Counted from the stretch's first letter, positions 1 to 10,272 are shown. The stretch is DNA of 43,204 bases from Nitrospirota bacterium (GCA_005887945.1 VBOL01000047.1:1-43204); one strand, 5' to 3'. Program-made: numbers and translations. Notes: generated by a model not told the origin, from the sequence alone.

Positions 1-696
1 AGCCACCGGATTACCCGCCTCGTAGTCAATCTCGACTTCGAGCGGCTTGTTCGGCGCCTGTTCCGGCGGCACCGTCATTTGGAAAATTTCATCCGGCGGG
101 GCCTTCCAAGGATCTTCAAGAATACCGCCCTCGTAACTCACGTGAAACAAGTTCAGATCCATGCTGTACGGCTTCGCCTTCGTCGCCGTCACGGGAATGC
201 CGTGCCGATCGGCATACTCGATCAATTCGCGCCGCGACCGCATTGTCCATTCACGCCAAGGGGCGATGATCGTAAGATTCGGCGCCAGCGCCGTGTAGGT
301 CAACTCGAACCGCACTTGGTCGTTTCCCTTTCCGGTGGCGCCATGCGACACCGCCTCGGCGCCTTCCTTGAGCGCGATCTCAGCCTGACGCCGCGCAATG
401 AGGGGCCGCGCGATCGAGGTCCCGAGCAGATAACAGCCTTCGTATATGGCGTTGCCGCGTAGCATCGGAAAAACATAGTCCTTCACGAAGGTCTCGCGCA
501 GGTCCTCGACGTAGACCCTTTTCACCCCAAGCTTCTGCGCCTTGACCTTGATCGCTTGCAGATCTTCGCCTTGTCCCAGATCGGCGCAGAACGCGATGAC
601 CTCACAGCCGTAGGTTTCTTGTAACCACTTCAAGATCACTGAGGTATCGAGACCGCCTGAATAGGCCAACACCACTTTCTTAATGACACGACTCAT
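1..696 (-). CDS. argG: Argininosuccinate synthase, N-terminal part (3' end runs off window start)
   Basis: Reverse strand from 696 reads [33 protein letters not shown], the PP-loop SGGLDTS signature of ArgG; start overlaps the argF stop (ATGA). Confidence 0.95.
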   Translation of the reverse strand, partial: MSRVIKKVVLAYSGGLDTSVILKWLQETYGCEVIAFCADLGQGEDLQAIKVKAQKLGVKRVYVEDLRETFVKDYVFPMLRGNAIYEGCYLLGTSIARPLIARRQAEIALKEGAEAVSHGATGKGNDQVRFELTYTALAPNLTIIAPWREWTMRSRRELIEYADRHGIPVTATKAKPYSMDLNLFHVSYEGGILEDPWKAPPDEIFQMTVPPEQAPNKPLEVEIDYEAGNPVA

Positions 697-1582
697 CGTC
701 TCGTTCGGCTCCTCTTGCCTAATAGGTTCGTTAAGATGGCCTTCTGCATATGCAACCGATTCTCCGCCTGGTCGATGATGACCGACTGCGAACCATCCAG
801 AACCTCGGCACTGATTTCTTCACCCCGGTGAGCGGGCAAACAGTGCATGACGATCGCATCAGGCTTGGCGCGATGCAACAGGCGGCTGTTCACTTGATAA
901 GGAGCCAAGACTTTTAATCGTCGCGCATGCTCCCGCTCGCGTCCCATACTGATCCAGACGTCGGTGTAGATAATGTCCGCTTCCTTCGCCGCGACATGAG
1001 GATCGTGCCCGATCTCGATCACTGCACCGGTTTTTGCGGCCTCCACTCTAGCCCTATCCACAACATGCTGCTCCGGCTGATATCCCACCGGACACCCGAG
1101 GGTAATAATCATCCCCATCTTCGCCGCCGCCTCGATCAGTGAATTCGCTACATTGTTGCCGTCGCCGATATAGGCAATCTTGACCCCCTTCAACCGGCCC
1201 TTCTTTTCTCGAATAGTCAGGAGGTCTGAGAGGGCCTGACAAGGATGGCTCAGGTCGGTCAGCCCATTGATCACCGGCATCGTCGCTTCCCTCGCCCATT
1301 CCTCATGTCGGCCATGGGTAGAACCAGAGCATGGCCACCCAACTGGTTCATGCCCGCCTCGAACGACACCCTCGTCCTCGTCGATGGCTTCTGGAACAGG
1401 AGCCCCAACGTCTTCCCAGGAAGCAGTGGATGAGGAACCCCGCGGCCTTGCTTGTCTTTCAACAAGGCCGCCGACCCCAGCGGCGTCTCCACGTCCGCCT
1501 TGCTGATGGCTGCAACATCCAGAAAATCTTTTTTGCCGGCCCGCATTCCTGTCGTTCGTGTGGCCATTCCTGTTGTGTCCAT
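693..1582 (-). pseudogene. argF: Ornithine carbamoyltransferase, disrupted by an internal out-of-frame deletion
   Basis: N-part (ORF 1271..1711) has KTLGLLFQKPSTRTRVSFEAGMNQLGGHALVLPMADM; C-part (ORF 693..1280) has MPVINGLTDLSHPCQALSDLLT...[12 protein letters not shown]. The two are in different frames and the DTARVLSRYVD segment between them is absent. Confidence 0.88.
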
Positions 1583-1598
1583 TCGGCCTGAGTACGCC

Positions 1599-2795
1599 TT
1601 AGGCCGCCTGATTGCTAAAAATCTGAGCGAGCGTATCGAGCAATCGATCGATTTCCAGCTGGGTGATGATGAGGGGCGGCACGAACCGCAGCACATGCTC
1701 TCCGGTCCCATTGATTAGAATGCCTCGGGCCAAACACTCGCTCACGACGGCTTTCCCGTCCATATCGAGATCAATCCCCTGCAAGAGCCCGAGACCACGC
1801 ACCTCTCGCACCACCCGGTGGCGTTCTTTACAGTCGGATAACCCCTTCGCAAAATACTCTCCCATCCGGCGCGCATGATCGAGTACTTGGCCTTCCAGTA
1901 GGGCACGACAGACGGCCAAGCCTGCCGCACAGGCGAGCGGATTGCCGCCGAATGTCGAGGCATGACTGCCGGGCGAGAAGGCCTTCGCAACGGAGTCCGT
2001 CGCGAGGCAGGCTCCGATGGGCACGCCGCCCCCCAACGCTTTCGCCAAGGTCATGATATCCGGCTGCACCCCTAACTGCTCGTAAGCAAATAGCGTCCCG
2101 GTCCGTCCCGTTCCAGTCTGCACTTCGTCGAAAATCAACAGCACGTCTTTTTGGGAGCACAGATCTCTCACCTGCTTCAAATACTCGCGGTCCGCGACAT
2201 AGATACCCCCCTCACCCTGAATCGGTTCGAGCATAATCGCCGCGGTCTTGTCGGTCACGGCCCATTTCAGTTCTTCCAGATTGTTGAAGGCGACATAGCT
2301 GAAACCCGGTAGCAGCGGTTCGTAACCCTTCTGAACCTTTTCCTGGCCCGTCGCCGTCAACGTCGCAATCGTCCGGCCGTGGAACGAGTTCTTCATCGTG
2401 ACGACCTCGAACCGCCCGGCCCCATACTTGTCATGGGAATAACGGCGGGCCAGCTTGATCGCTGCTTCATTCGCCTCTGCCCCGCTGTTGCAAAAGAACA
2501 CCTTGTCGGCAAACGAGTGATCGACCAGCATGTGCGCCAGCTTCACTTGTGGCTCCGTGTAATAGAGGTTCGAGGTATGAATCAGCTGCGCGGCTTGGCG
2601 CTGGATCGCCAGAACCAGATCCGGGTGACCATGCCCGAGGATGTTCACTGCAATCCCGCCGACGAAATCGATATACTCGCGCCCCTCAAAGTCATACACC
2701 TTCGTCCCACGCCCGCGCACGATCGAGAGAGGTTGACGCGTATAAGTCTGCATCAAATAACGTGCGGTGTCCTGCTTCAGTTCTTCCGTCGGCAT
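1599..2795 (-). CDS. argD: Acetylornithine aminotransferase
   Basis: Class III PLP aminotransferase motifs (FCNSGAEANEAAIKLAR, LIFDEVQTGTGRTG, TLAKALGGGVPIGA); adjacent to argF/argG. Start at MPTEELKQ preferred over upstream start. Confidence 0.95.
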   Translation of the reverse strand: MPTEELKQDTARYLMQTYTRQPLSIVRGRGTKVYDFEGREYIDFVGGIAVNILGHGHPDLVLAIQRQAAQLIHTSNLYYTEPQVKLAHMLVDHSFADKVFFCNSGAEANEAAIKLARRYSHDKYGAGRFEVVTMKNSFHGRTIATLTATGQEKVQKGYEPLLPGFSYVAFNNLEELKWAVTDKTAAIMLEPIQGEGGIYVADREYLKQVRDLCSQKDVLLIFDEVQTGTGRTGTLFAYEQLGVQPDIMTLAKALGGGVPIGACLATDSVAKAFSPGSHASTFGGNPLACAAGLAVCRALLEGQVLDHARRMGEYFAKGLSDCKERHRVVREVRGLGLLQGIDLDMDGKAVVSECLARGILINGTGEHVLRFVPPLIITQLEIDRLLDTLAQIFSNQAA

Positions 2796-2939
2796 AACAG
2801 ACGTATCCCTTTGTAAAGTAAGGGAAGGTAGCATAGGCCTGTCGAAGGAATCAACTTGAAAGGTGCGACAGAAAATGTGAAACAGAGCCGCGTCGCTTCT
2901 TTACCCATGTAGCGCCACCATTGTGATACTCTCTGCCGG

Positions 2940-3572
2940 ATGAAATCCTGTGCGCAGTGCCAGCAGCAGAATCAAGAAGACGCTAAGTTTTGCTACCAGT
3001 GCGGAAACACGCTTACCGTCGAGCCGGAACCACCCATCGCCACCCCCGTGACCCACACCGATGAACATCTCTGGCGCCAGTTCATCGGTCCCCACGCGGA
3101 TCGCTACCTGAAACATTTTAAAAAGTTTGGATTGGGGGAACAGCCGAAGTTCGCCCTGACGTGGAATTGGCCGGCCTTTCTCTTTATTTCCTTCGTCTGG
3201 TTTCTCTACCGAAAAATGTACGTGTACGCGCTGGTCTACGCCCTCGGTCCCATGATTTCGACCTACTTGACCGGCGACCTTACCGTGGGTCTCGTCTGGA
3301 GCATCATGGCCGGAGCCACAGCGAATTATGTGTACTACTGGCACTGCCGCGAGCAGATTGGCGGGATCAAGAAGGGTTCGTCGACCGATCCGGTGAAGCA
3401 GGACGAGGCATTAAAGGAAGCTGGAGGCGTCCAGCCCTACGTGATCTGGGTCGGCATCGCCTTCTACGTGCTGTTCATTATGACCATGATCAAAATGCTT
3501 CAGGACGGGCCAACAGACGGCGAACGGTCGCCGGAGAAACCGGCGAAACCGACTGCAGCGAGCAGCGTGTAA
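2940..3572 (+). CDS. Zinc-ribbon plus DUF2628-like membrane protein
   Basis: N-terminal MKSCAQCQQQNQEDAKFCYQCGNTL zinc ribbon (CxxC..CxxC) followed by several hydrophobic helices. Confidence 0.8.
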   Translation: MKSCAQCQQQNQEDAKFCYQCGNTLTVEPEPPIATPVTHTDEHLWRQFIGPHADRYLKHFKKFGLGEQPKFALTWNWPAFLFISFVWFLYRKMYVYALVYALGPMISTYLTGDLTVGLVWSIMAGATANYVYYWHCREQIGGIKKGSSTDPVKQDEALKEAGGVQPYVIWVGIAFYVLFIMTMIKMLQDGPTDGERSPEKPAKPTAASSV

Positions 3573-3697
3573 ACCAGAAACTATCTAGCTCGCTGCCAGT
3601 TGATCCATCCCTCAAACCATCCGAAATCCTGTGCATAGACCGCATCGACCGAATCGGTTGCTTCATGCTTCTAGTCCAGCTAGGTATAGGTCCGCGG

Positions 3698-4204
3698 TCA
3701 ATTCTTTTGCCACCAGAATTTCAGCTCGCCGGGAGGATAGGACTGGCCGCTCTGATGGAAGAGACCGGCCGCCGAACAAATGGGCGCGACGAATGACCAA
3801 TAGCGATCCTTGCCGAGGCCCAGGCTGGGAAGGTGTTCAACAGCAGGAACACGACCCAGAGTTCGGCGCTGTGTTTCTTGTTATGTTTGAAGGGTTGAGT
3901 CTGCCAGAGCGGAACCGGATCGAATTGTGTGATGACCGAGGTATAGTCCGGGCCGCCGTAGCTCCCCGCCACTTCGGCAATGCCTTCCAGCATCTTTCCC
4001 AGTTCAACTTCCACGACCAGTGAAGAAGCCGGCCCCCCACCTATCTATGGCCGACTTGGCAAAAGGATTCGACGTGGTCAGTAATTTGATGAGGGACTTG
4101 AGTTCACGGAGCCGAAGCACCGCAGCCTTGAGTATCTGCTCTGACTCCAGCCAAATGTCGGGGTCGTTCTTCGTGAACCTCTCGCGGCCTGGCTGTGGCA
4201 GCAC
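3698..4204 (-). pseudogene. Hypothetical protein with two apparent frameshifts
   Basis: Three minus-strand frames join into one product: ...LLTTSNPFAKSAIDRWG / PASSLVVEVELGKMLEGIAEVAGSYGGPDYTSVITQ...ELWVVFLLLNTFP / SLGLGKDRYWSFVAPICSAAGLFHQSGQSYPPGELKFWWQKN*. Shifts fall at a G6 run and a C3 run. Confidence 0.55.
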
Positions 4205-4241
4205 GCTCGGCTACGTGCCGACGTTTGCCGATCCCGCTCCA

Positions 4242-4435
4242 TTAACCCGCATGTTCAAGACGGTTCGTGGCGAAATCGCTGGGCCGCGTCGCGAGACCGG
4301 CGCGCGGAGCCGTGAGGATCCGATACGTACTCGTGCATTACGTTAAGGGTCCGAGGGGCGAGCCCGCCGGCCGAAGGCTCGTCGTAGAGCGGGCCGACGA
4401 TTGCAGCAGAAGCGCTCATGAATAATGCGGGTTAA
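4242..4435. mobile_element. Candidate MITE / non-autonomous element remnant (about 194 bp)
   Basis: Exact 11-bp terminal inverted repeats TTAACCCGCAT (4242-4252) and ATGCGGGTTAA (4425-4435), with imperfect similarity continuing inward (GTTCAAGA vs TATTCATGA). No ORF inside. Confidence 0.45.
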
Positions 4436-4623
4436 ACCTCAAATGCAGGCCATCTCATATCGGGAGGCGGCGAGGTGGTGATACCGACGGTGTATCCTGT
4501 GTGGAGAGGATTGGGTGGAATGGTACTTCCGGTGTCTGTCGCAACCAACCGCTTGACTTGGGCACCTGTTCCAGTATGCTTTGGCCTGTGAACATATCCC
4601 TTCAGGCTCGAGAGGAACGCACA

Positions 4624-5229
4624 ATGGCTCGATTAGTCCTGCTTCGTCATGGCGAGTCACAATGGAACTTGGAGAATCGTTTTACGGGATGGGTCGATGT
4701 GCCCCTGTCTCCGCGAGGGATACAGGAGGCCAAGAACGCGGGGGATAAACTCCGGGGTTTTACGTTCGATCGTGCGTTTACCTCTGTGCTCGTGCGCGCG
4801 AAGGAAACCCTCCGGCTGGCGCTCGACGGGATCGGTCAGCCGAACATCCCCATTGAGAAGGACAAGGCCCTCAATGAACGGATGTACGGCGAACTACAAG
4901 GGTTGAACAAGGCGGAAACGGCCAAGAAGTACGGCGAGGCACAGGTCAAGATCTGGCGGCGGAGTTACGACGTACGTCCGCCGGGGGGGGAAAGTCTGAA
5001 AGACACTGCAGAGCGTGTGTTGCCTTATTATGAACGCACCATCAAGCCCTCTCTCTTGAAAGGGGAAACGATCCTCGTCGCGGCGCACGGAAACAGCTTA
5101 CGGGCCCTGATCATGGAGTTGGAACAGCTCTCCCGAGAGCAAGTGCTGGAATTGAATATTCCGACGGGTGCGCCGTTACTCTATGAGTTGGACAAGACGG
5201 GGAAGGTCGTCAATCACCGCTACCTCTGA
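4624..5229 (+). CDS. gpmA: 2,3-bisphosphoglycerate-dependent phosphoglycerate mutase
   Basis: [36 protein letters not shown] motif and C-terminal [15 protein letters not shown]. Confidence 0.95.
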   Translation: MARLVLLRHGESQWNLENRFTGWVDVPLSPRGIQEAKNAGDKLRGFTFDRAFTSVLVRAKETLRLALDGIGQPNIPIEKDKALNERMYGELQGLNKAETAKKYGEAQVKIWRRSYDVRPPGGESLKDTAERVLPYYERTIKPSLLKGETILVAAHGNSLRALIMELEQLSREQVLELNIPTGAPLLYELDKTGKVVNHRYL

Positions 5230-5252
5230 CGGTCGCAGCGGGGGTCAGGAGA

Positions 5253-5747
5253 TTATCCGACATCTTCCAGTAACTGCCCGTAGGTGTCGACTGGTACGAA
5301 ATCGATCAGCAGGGTCAATAGATTACGCCGCTCTGCTTCTGTGACCAATTGGTTCTCCTCCATCAGCGCAGCGGCTTCCGCACTCACCGCAAGCGGACTC
5401 ACCCCTTCTTCAACCAAGCGACTATACCGACGACGACGTTCCTGCCATTGGTTGAGGTAGGCGGTCCAGGCGGCTGAACCGACAGTAATGGTCGTTCCCC
5501 ATCCTGTTTCCATCGCATCCAAGATGAGTTCCGAGAGCGCGGACTGATACTTCTGAGGGATGTGCGCCTCGATGGCTGCGAAGATCCAAAACAGGTTCAG
5601 CGAGACCACTTCTTGCGTGATCGCCTGAGCCTGCTCTACCGTCGCCTTGATCCCATATTCTTCCAGCTGCTGAACAGACACGCTGGTCGGCATCGCTGCG
5701 ACCAGGGCAACCGCTGCTTGCATCGGCGTCATCGAGTTGGCTGACAT
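5253..5747 (-). CDS. Hypothetical protein
   Basis: 165-codon ORF from MSANSMTPMQAAVALVAAMP; convergent to gpmA, divergent from the next gene. Confidence 0.65.
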   Translation of the reverse strand: MSANSMTPMQAAVALVAAMPTSVSVQQLEEYGIKATVEQAQAITQEVVSLNLFWIFAAIEAHIPQKYQSALSELILDAMETGWGTTITVGSAAWTAYLNQWQERRRRYSRLVEEGVSPLAVSAEAAALMEENQLVTEAERRNLLTLLIDFVPVDTYGQLLEDVG

Positions 5748-5854
5748 GCCTGACTCACTCCCTTCCGCGTCCACGGTGGCTGAGAATATCCTACTGCTGC
5801 CAATGTGCTCAAGCGACTTGTCCCAGTCTGCCCCCTGTGCTAGAGTCCGCCGGC

Positions 5855-6424
5855 ATGATTCGACAGATCGCCACCACATTTTCACGATGGACCTGTGCCG
5901 CCGGTCTGTTGGCTATCTTGGCCGCAGGCACCGTCGTGGGTGCACCTCACGCTCGCGCGGACGAAAACCGCTGGGGATTCGGGAGCGGCCTGGGATTCAC
6001 ATCCGGAACGGTCAATGGTACGGTGTTCAACCTGGCATTCAGTGGTGACTACTACATCGATCGAAACTTCTCTGTCGGTCCGATGATGCAGATCAGTCCG
6101 ATGGGCGACCTCTTCCAGATCTCCTTTGCCGGGGTAGCACGCTATTACTTCCGCCTCAATAATGGCATCAACCTGGTGCCCTTCATGGGAATCGGATTGA
6201 TCCACGCAGACCTAGACCGCGGGACCGGCCCTGGGCGCATCGACCGCAACGACACGAGCTGGTACATCCCTATTGGTGTCTCACTAGAGTACCAGGCTGC
6301 CCACAATCTCGCCTTGACTTCGACGTTGATCGTCAATCTCCACGACATCAATCTTTCTCCGTCGCTATCGGAGAATGATACAATAAGCGTTGCCATGCTG
6401 TTCGGGTTCCGCTTCGGTCCCTAG
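5855..6424 (+). CDS. Outer-membrane beta-barrel-like protein
   Basis: Signal peptide (MIRQIATTFSRWTCAAGLLAILAAGTVVGAPHARA), alternating aromatic strands, terminal VAMLFGFRFGP. Confidence 0.75.
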   Translation: MIRQIATTFSRWTCAAGLLAILAAGTVVGAPHARADENRWGFGSGLGFTSGTVNGTVFNLAFSGDYYIDRNFSVGPMMQISPMGDLFQISFAGVARYYFRLNNGINLVPFMGIGLIHADLDRGTGPGRIDRNDTSWYIPIGVSLEYQAAHNLALTSTLIVNLHDINLSPSLSENDTISVAMLFGFRFGP

Positions 6425-6591
6425 TAGGACCATGGGGAAACCCCCCTCGCTTCATTCACGCCCTCCACCTCCTGCCACAAAGTTTGCGGCGGCCCACGTC
6501 AAATAGACGCAGGCACTTTGGCGAAGCCCCGCGAGGGTGCGGCACTCTGACATGCGAATGAAGTATACGAGGATGTGGCGTGAGGTGGCAG

Positions 6592-7614
6592 CTACGCCGC
6601 TTTGGCCGGCCGCCAGCGAAGCCCGATGTGCAACAGTTCTTGCAACAGCGCGGGATAGGTATAGCCGGCGTGCTCGGCCGAATCCGCAAAATCTTCGTCG
6701 TGGGCAATCTGGGGATTCGGATTGGCTTCCAGGACGTACACGTGCCCCGCCGCGTCCAGGCGCACGTCGATGCGGGCATAGCCGCTCAGACTCAGGGCGC
6801 GATAGACCCGTTTCGCGAGATGTTGAATCTCCGCGGCTTTCCCGTCCGGCAGATTGCGGGCTGCGCCGGAGCGAATCCCATACTTGGCTTGATACGTGCG
6901 ACTCCATTTCACGCGTTCGGTCGCAATCCGCCGGGCGTCCTCCGGCAGCTGGTCCATGAGCAACTCCCACACCGGCAGGACCTGGACCTGCCCATTGCCC
7001 AGCACCCCCACATACAGTTCGCGCCCTTCGATGTACTGCTCGATGAGGGCGCCGGTCCCCACGCTCGCGTGGATGAAGGCGACGCGCTCCTTGAGTTTGT
7101 CGTCATCCTGGACAATGGAGGCCTGCGAGATCCCGAGCGAGGCCTCTTCGGTCACCGATTTGACAATGAGCGGAAAGGGCAGCCACTGGGGCCGCTTGAC
7201 CGTCCGCCCCTGCGGCACCACCATGAAATCCGGGAACGGGATGCGATGGAAGGAGAACAGCTTCTTGGCGAGGACCTTGTCACGCGCCAACATCAACCCC
7301 CGCGGGTTACAGCCGGTATAGGGTACGTGCAGCAGTTCCAGATACGACACGACGTTCTGGTCGTAGACCGCCACCCCGTCGAACTCTTCGAGCAGATTGA
7401 AGGCAATGTGCGGCTTCCCGTCTTCGATGGCCGAACGAATCACCCCGAGATCGCTCTTGACCCCCAGCGGCGTGACGGCATGCCCGAGCGTGCGGAGCGT
7501 GGAGACCACATCGTATTCCGTCTTCCACTCGGCGCTGGTCACGTCCTGCCCGGTGCGGGGCTCCGGCGGCACCAGATCTTCGTGCATCAGGACCAGGATG
7601 CGGAGCCGTTTCAT
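6592..7614 (-). CDS. ATP-grasp ligase, D-Ala-D-Ala ligase-like
   Basis: MKRLRILVLMHEDLVPP...; ATP-grasp signatures FPLIVKSVTEEASLGISQAS and YARIDVRLDAAGHVYVLEANPNPQI. Confidence 0.88.
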   Translation of the reverse strand: MKRLRILVLMHEDLVPPEPRTGQDVTSAEWKTEYDVVSTLRTLGHAVTPLGVKSDLGVIRSAIEDGKPHIAFNLLEEFDGVAVYDQNVVSYLELLHVPYTGCNPRGLMLARDKVLAKKLFSFHRIPFPDFMVVPQGRTVKRPQWLPFPLIVKSVTEEASLGISQASIVQDDDKLKERVAFIHASVGTGALIEQYIEGRELYVGVLGNGQVQVLPVWELLMDQLPEDARRIATERVKWSRTYQAKYGIRSGAARNLPDGKAAEIQHLAKRVYRALSLSGYARIDVRLDAAGHVYVLEANPNPQIAHDEDFADSAEHAGYTYPALLQELLHIGLRWRPAKAA

Positions 7615-8810
7615 AGCGCCACCTGATGCCGCCCGCTGCGCAAGTAGGTCATCGTGTGGACGGTCAGCAAAATCGTGAAATCTAACTTCGCCTGCTCCTC
7701 CGCGAGGGGCAGGCGCAAGTGGAGCTGCCGGCAGCGCTGAATCATGTCCTCGAGCACCTGATCGATCGTATATTGGTATTCGCCGGTCCAGGCCGCGACT
7801 TTGCGGCGCACCTCTTTGCGGAAGCGGTTCAAGAAGGTGGCGGCGCTCAGGTGCGCGGCATGGGCCGGAGCGTCAGAAAACAAGCGCTTCAAGTCCGGAT
7901 CGTAAAAAGACGGGCGTTCAATCCCATAGTGTGCGCGCTTGCGGGCATAGTGTTCGCGCAGGGTCTTCTGCAGGTCGGGCAACGGATCGATCTCCTCCCG
8001 CGTGACCACCTTGGGCGGCACCGCCGCCAGCCCCTGCATCAGCCCCTCGACATACTGCAGCTTCTTGAGCACCGGCCAGCCCTTATAGCGGTCGGCCCAG
8101 GTCGAATCGGGCGTGAGCCAGACCGCGAAGGTCTCCGCAAAGTCTTCATCCGGATGGCTTTGGGCATACCACACATCGAGATGCCGCACGAAGCTCCGAC
8201 TATAGGGCCGGGGGCGGTAATATTTGGGGTAGGGCTCGGAGGAGCGCCCAAAGACTTGTTGCCGCCGGCGGAGCCGCCGGAGACGATAGGCATTTTCCAG
8301 AGCGTGGCCGGCCTCATGCCGCAAGATGCGCATACACCAGTCCGGGGTCCCGCCCTCGACCTCGAGCATCTGGTCCAGTTCCAGTTTCGCGAGGCGGGGA
8401 TGGGCCAGATAAAACGGCACGGCAATCCCCGGCACCCCATCCGGCGTAAACCATTCGTTGGACAACCACACGTGGGGACGGAAGAGGAGCTGGCGGGCGG
8501 CAAGTTCGGCGTAGAGTTGCTGAATCTGGGCGGACAGGAAGGCCCCCTCGAGGGTGACGCCGAGTTGGCTCATGGGGAGGGTCAGCAGCTGCTCGTTGGA
8601 CCACGAGACCCAGTCCGGCTCGGGAGCCTGGTGGTCAGACGCGGTCACTTCATGTTCCGTGATCGTTGCATTGACGCCCTGTTCCACGCAGTCAACCTGC
8701 AAGAGGTGCTGTAGAAAATATAGCACGTCCCTCAACATTGCCCCGATTAAGAAGCCTTTCCGTTGACTGTCGCCCATAAAAGTGGAGAAAAAATGTCCGA
8801 TCAAGTCCAA
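7611..8810 (-). CDS. Putative zinc-dependent metallopeptidase (HExxH)
   Basis: MRILRHEAGHALENAYRLRRL with downstream DEDFAETFAVWL; stop overlaps the start of the ATP-grasp gene. Start uncertain (8810 or a downstream ATG). Confidence 0.8.
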   Translation of the reverse strand: MDLIGHFFSTFMGDSQRKGFLIGAMLRDVLYFLQHLLQVDCVEQGVNATITEHEVTASDHQAPEPDWVSWSNEQLLTLPMSQLGVTLEGAFLSAQIQQLYAELAARQLLFRPHVWLSNEWFTPDGVPGIAVPFYLAHPRLAKLELDQMLEVEGGTPDWCMRILRHEAGHALENAYRLRRLRRRQQVFGRSSEPYPKYYRPRPYSRSFVRHLDVWYAQSHPDEDFAETFAVWLTPDSTWADRYKGWPVLKKLQYVEGLMQGLAAVPPKVVTREEIDPLPDLQKTLREHYARKRAHYGIERPSFYDPDLKRLFSDAPAHAAHLSAATFLNRFRKEVRRKVAAWTGEYQYTIDQVLEDMIQRCRQLHLRLPLAEEQAKLDFTILLTVHTMTYLRSGRHQVAL

Positions 8811-8849
8811 GAATGAACCAGCAGAGGCAATAGGTGTCGCAAAGCTGGG

Positions 8850-9344
8850 CTAACGGAGGCGAGGAAGAAGGGCTGGCGCCGTGGCCCAGATGACATCGAT
8901 CACAGACCAGACGTAGGCGCGGGCCCGCTCCGGGTCGGTCTGCCAGTCCGGCATCACTTCGTGCAGATCAAAAATCGGCCGATCGTGGCCAAGACAGACC
9001 TGATTAAACAGGGGAACGTCACGTCCAAATTGCTCCCGAACGAAGACTTGGTGGTTTCGCCCCATTGCAATGACAAGGTCGGCAGCCTCGACCAGTTCCT
9101 TGGTGAGTTGTCGTTGGACGTGTGTGGTGGGATTAGCTCCCTTCTCGCGCAATCGGGACTGGACCCAGTCATGCACCGACTGAGGCTTGGCGTCGATCCC
9201 GGCCGAGCTAACGACGCAGGATCTGCCGGCGCCGAGTCTGGCCTTGAGCGCATACTCGGCAGTCACGCTCCGAAAAATGTTCCCCGTGCACACGAACAGG
9301 ACTGACTGAAGCTTCCCGCTCGATCGGTTCTCATCCCTCCCCAT
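8850..9344 (-). CDS. Low-molecular-weight protein tyrosine phosphatase family
   Basis: LFVCTGNIFRSVTAEYAL (CX5R P-loop) and LVIAMGRNHQVF. Confidence 0.85.
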   Translation of the reverse strand: MGRDENRSSGKLQSVLFVCTGNIFRSVTAEYALKARLGAGRSCVVSSAGIDAKPQSVHDWVQSRLREKGANPTTHVQRQLTKELVEAADLVIAMGRNHQVFVREQFGRDVPLFNQVCLGHDRPIFDLHEVMPDWQTDPERARAYVWSVIDVIWATAPALLPRLR

Positions 9345-9400
9345 GATCCCCCCGGTTGAAGATCGACAGCCGCGTTGCTGACCACGTAGAATGCCACCCT

Positions 9401-10272
9401 ATGTCACATTCGGCAAGCCCATCACGTCTATCCATAAAACTGGATGAAGCCACGGAACAGCTTCAAACCAAGCTGCTTCGCCTTGCTGGGGAAACCATTG
9501 GCGAGAATGGTCTCATCAAAGATGGCGACAAGATCATGGTCTGCCTATCAGGCGGGAAAGACAGTCATGCCCTACTAGACTTATTGCTGGTCTGGCAACG
9601 GCGTGCTCCGATTCACTTCGACCTTGTTGCGGTGAACTTGGATCAAAAGCAGCCCGGGTTACCTGATCATGTACTTCCCGACTATCTCTCACATATCGGA
9701 GTGCCATTCCCTATCGAGGAACGGGACACCTACTCAATCGTCAAGCGACTTATCCCTGAAGGGCAGACCACCTGTTCGCTCTGCTCCCGACTCCGTCGTG
9801 GCATCCTATATCGCGTCGCCACAGAATTGGGCGCGACCAAAATCGCATTGGGTCACCACCGCGATGACATTGTTGAAACCCTGTTTCTGAACTTGTTCTA
9901 TACCGCTAAGCTCAAGACGATGCCGCCGAAATTACGCCCAAAAGACGGCCGGCATTTGATCATTCGCCCGCTGGCCGCCGTGCGGGAGAACGATCTCGCT
10001 CGGTATGCGGAACTGCGCGCGTTTCCCATTACTCCCTGCGATCTCTGTGGCTCACAAGAGGATCTCAAGTGGAAAGAGGTGAAGAAGTTCTTGCGCAAAT
10101 CGGAACAACGGTCGCCTGGCTGTACAGACAGTATGTTCGCCGCCCGTCAAACGTGGCGCCGCCGCTTCTCCTGGATCGACAGCTGTTCGACTTCGTGGGT
10201 CTGCGCGCATCCGATCAGGGGGAGGAGCAGGAAGACGCTTGGTTGGATCAAGACCCTGCCCCACTCTCATGA
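9401..10272 (+). pseudogene. ttcA: TtcA-like PP-loop tRNA thiolation protein with C-terminal frameshift
   Basis: [15 protein letters not shown]-loop; [39 protein letters not shown]. The expected C-terminus ([19 protein letters not shown]) is in the frame of ORF 10069..10272, not the main frame. Confidence 0.8.

Noticed and set aside
79-462. 127-aa plus-strand ORF
   Set aside because: Antisense to argG.
6580-7626. 348-aa plus-strand ORF
   Set aside because: Antisense shadow of the clear ATP-grasp gene on the minus strand; composition driven by high GC.
7719-8714. 331-aa plus-strand ORF
   Set aside because: Antisense to the metallopeptidase; no recognisable motifs.
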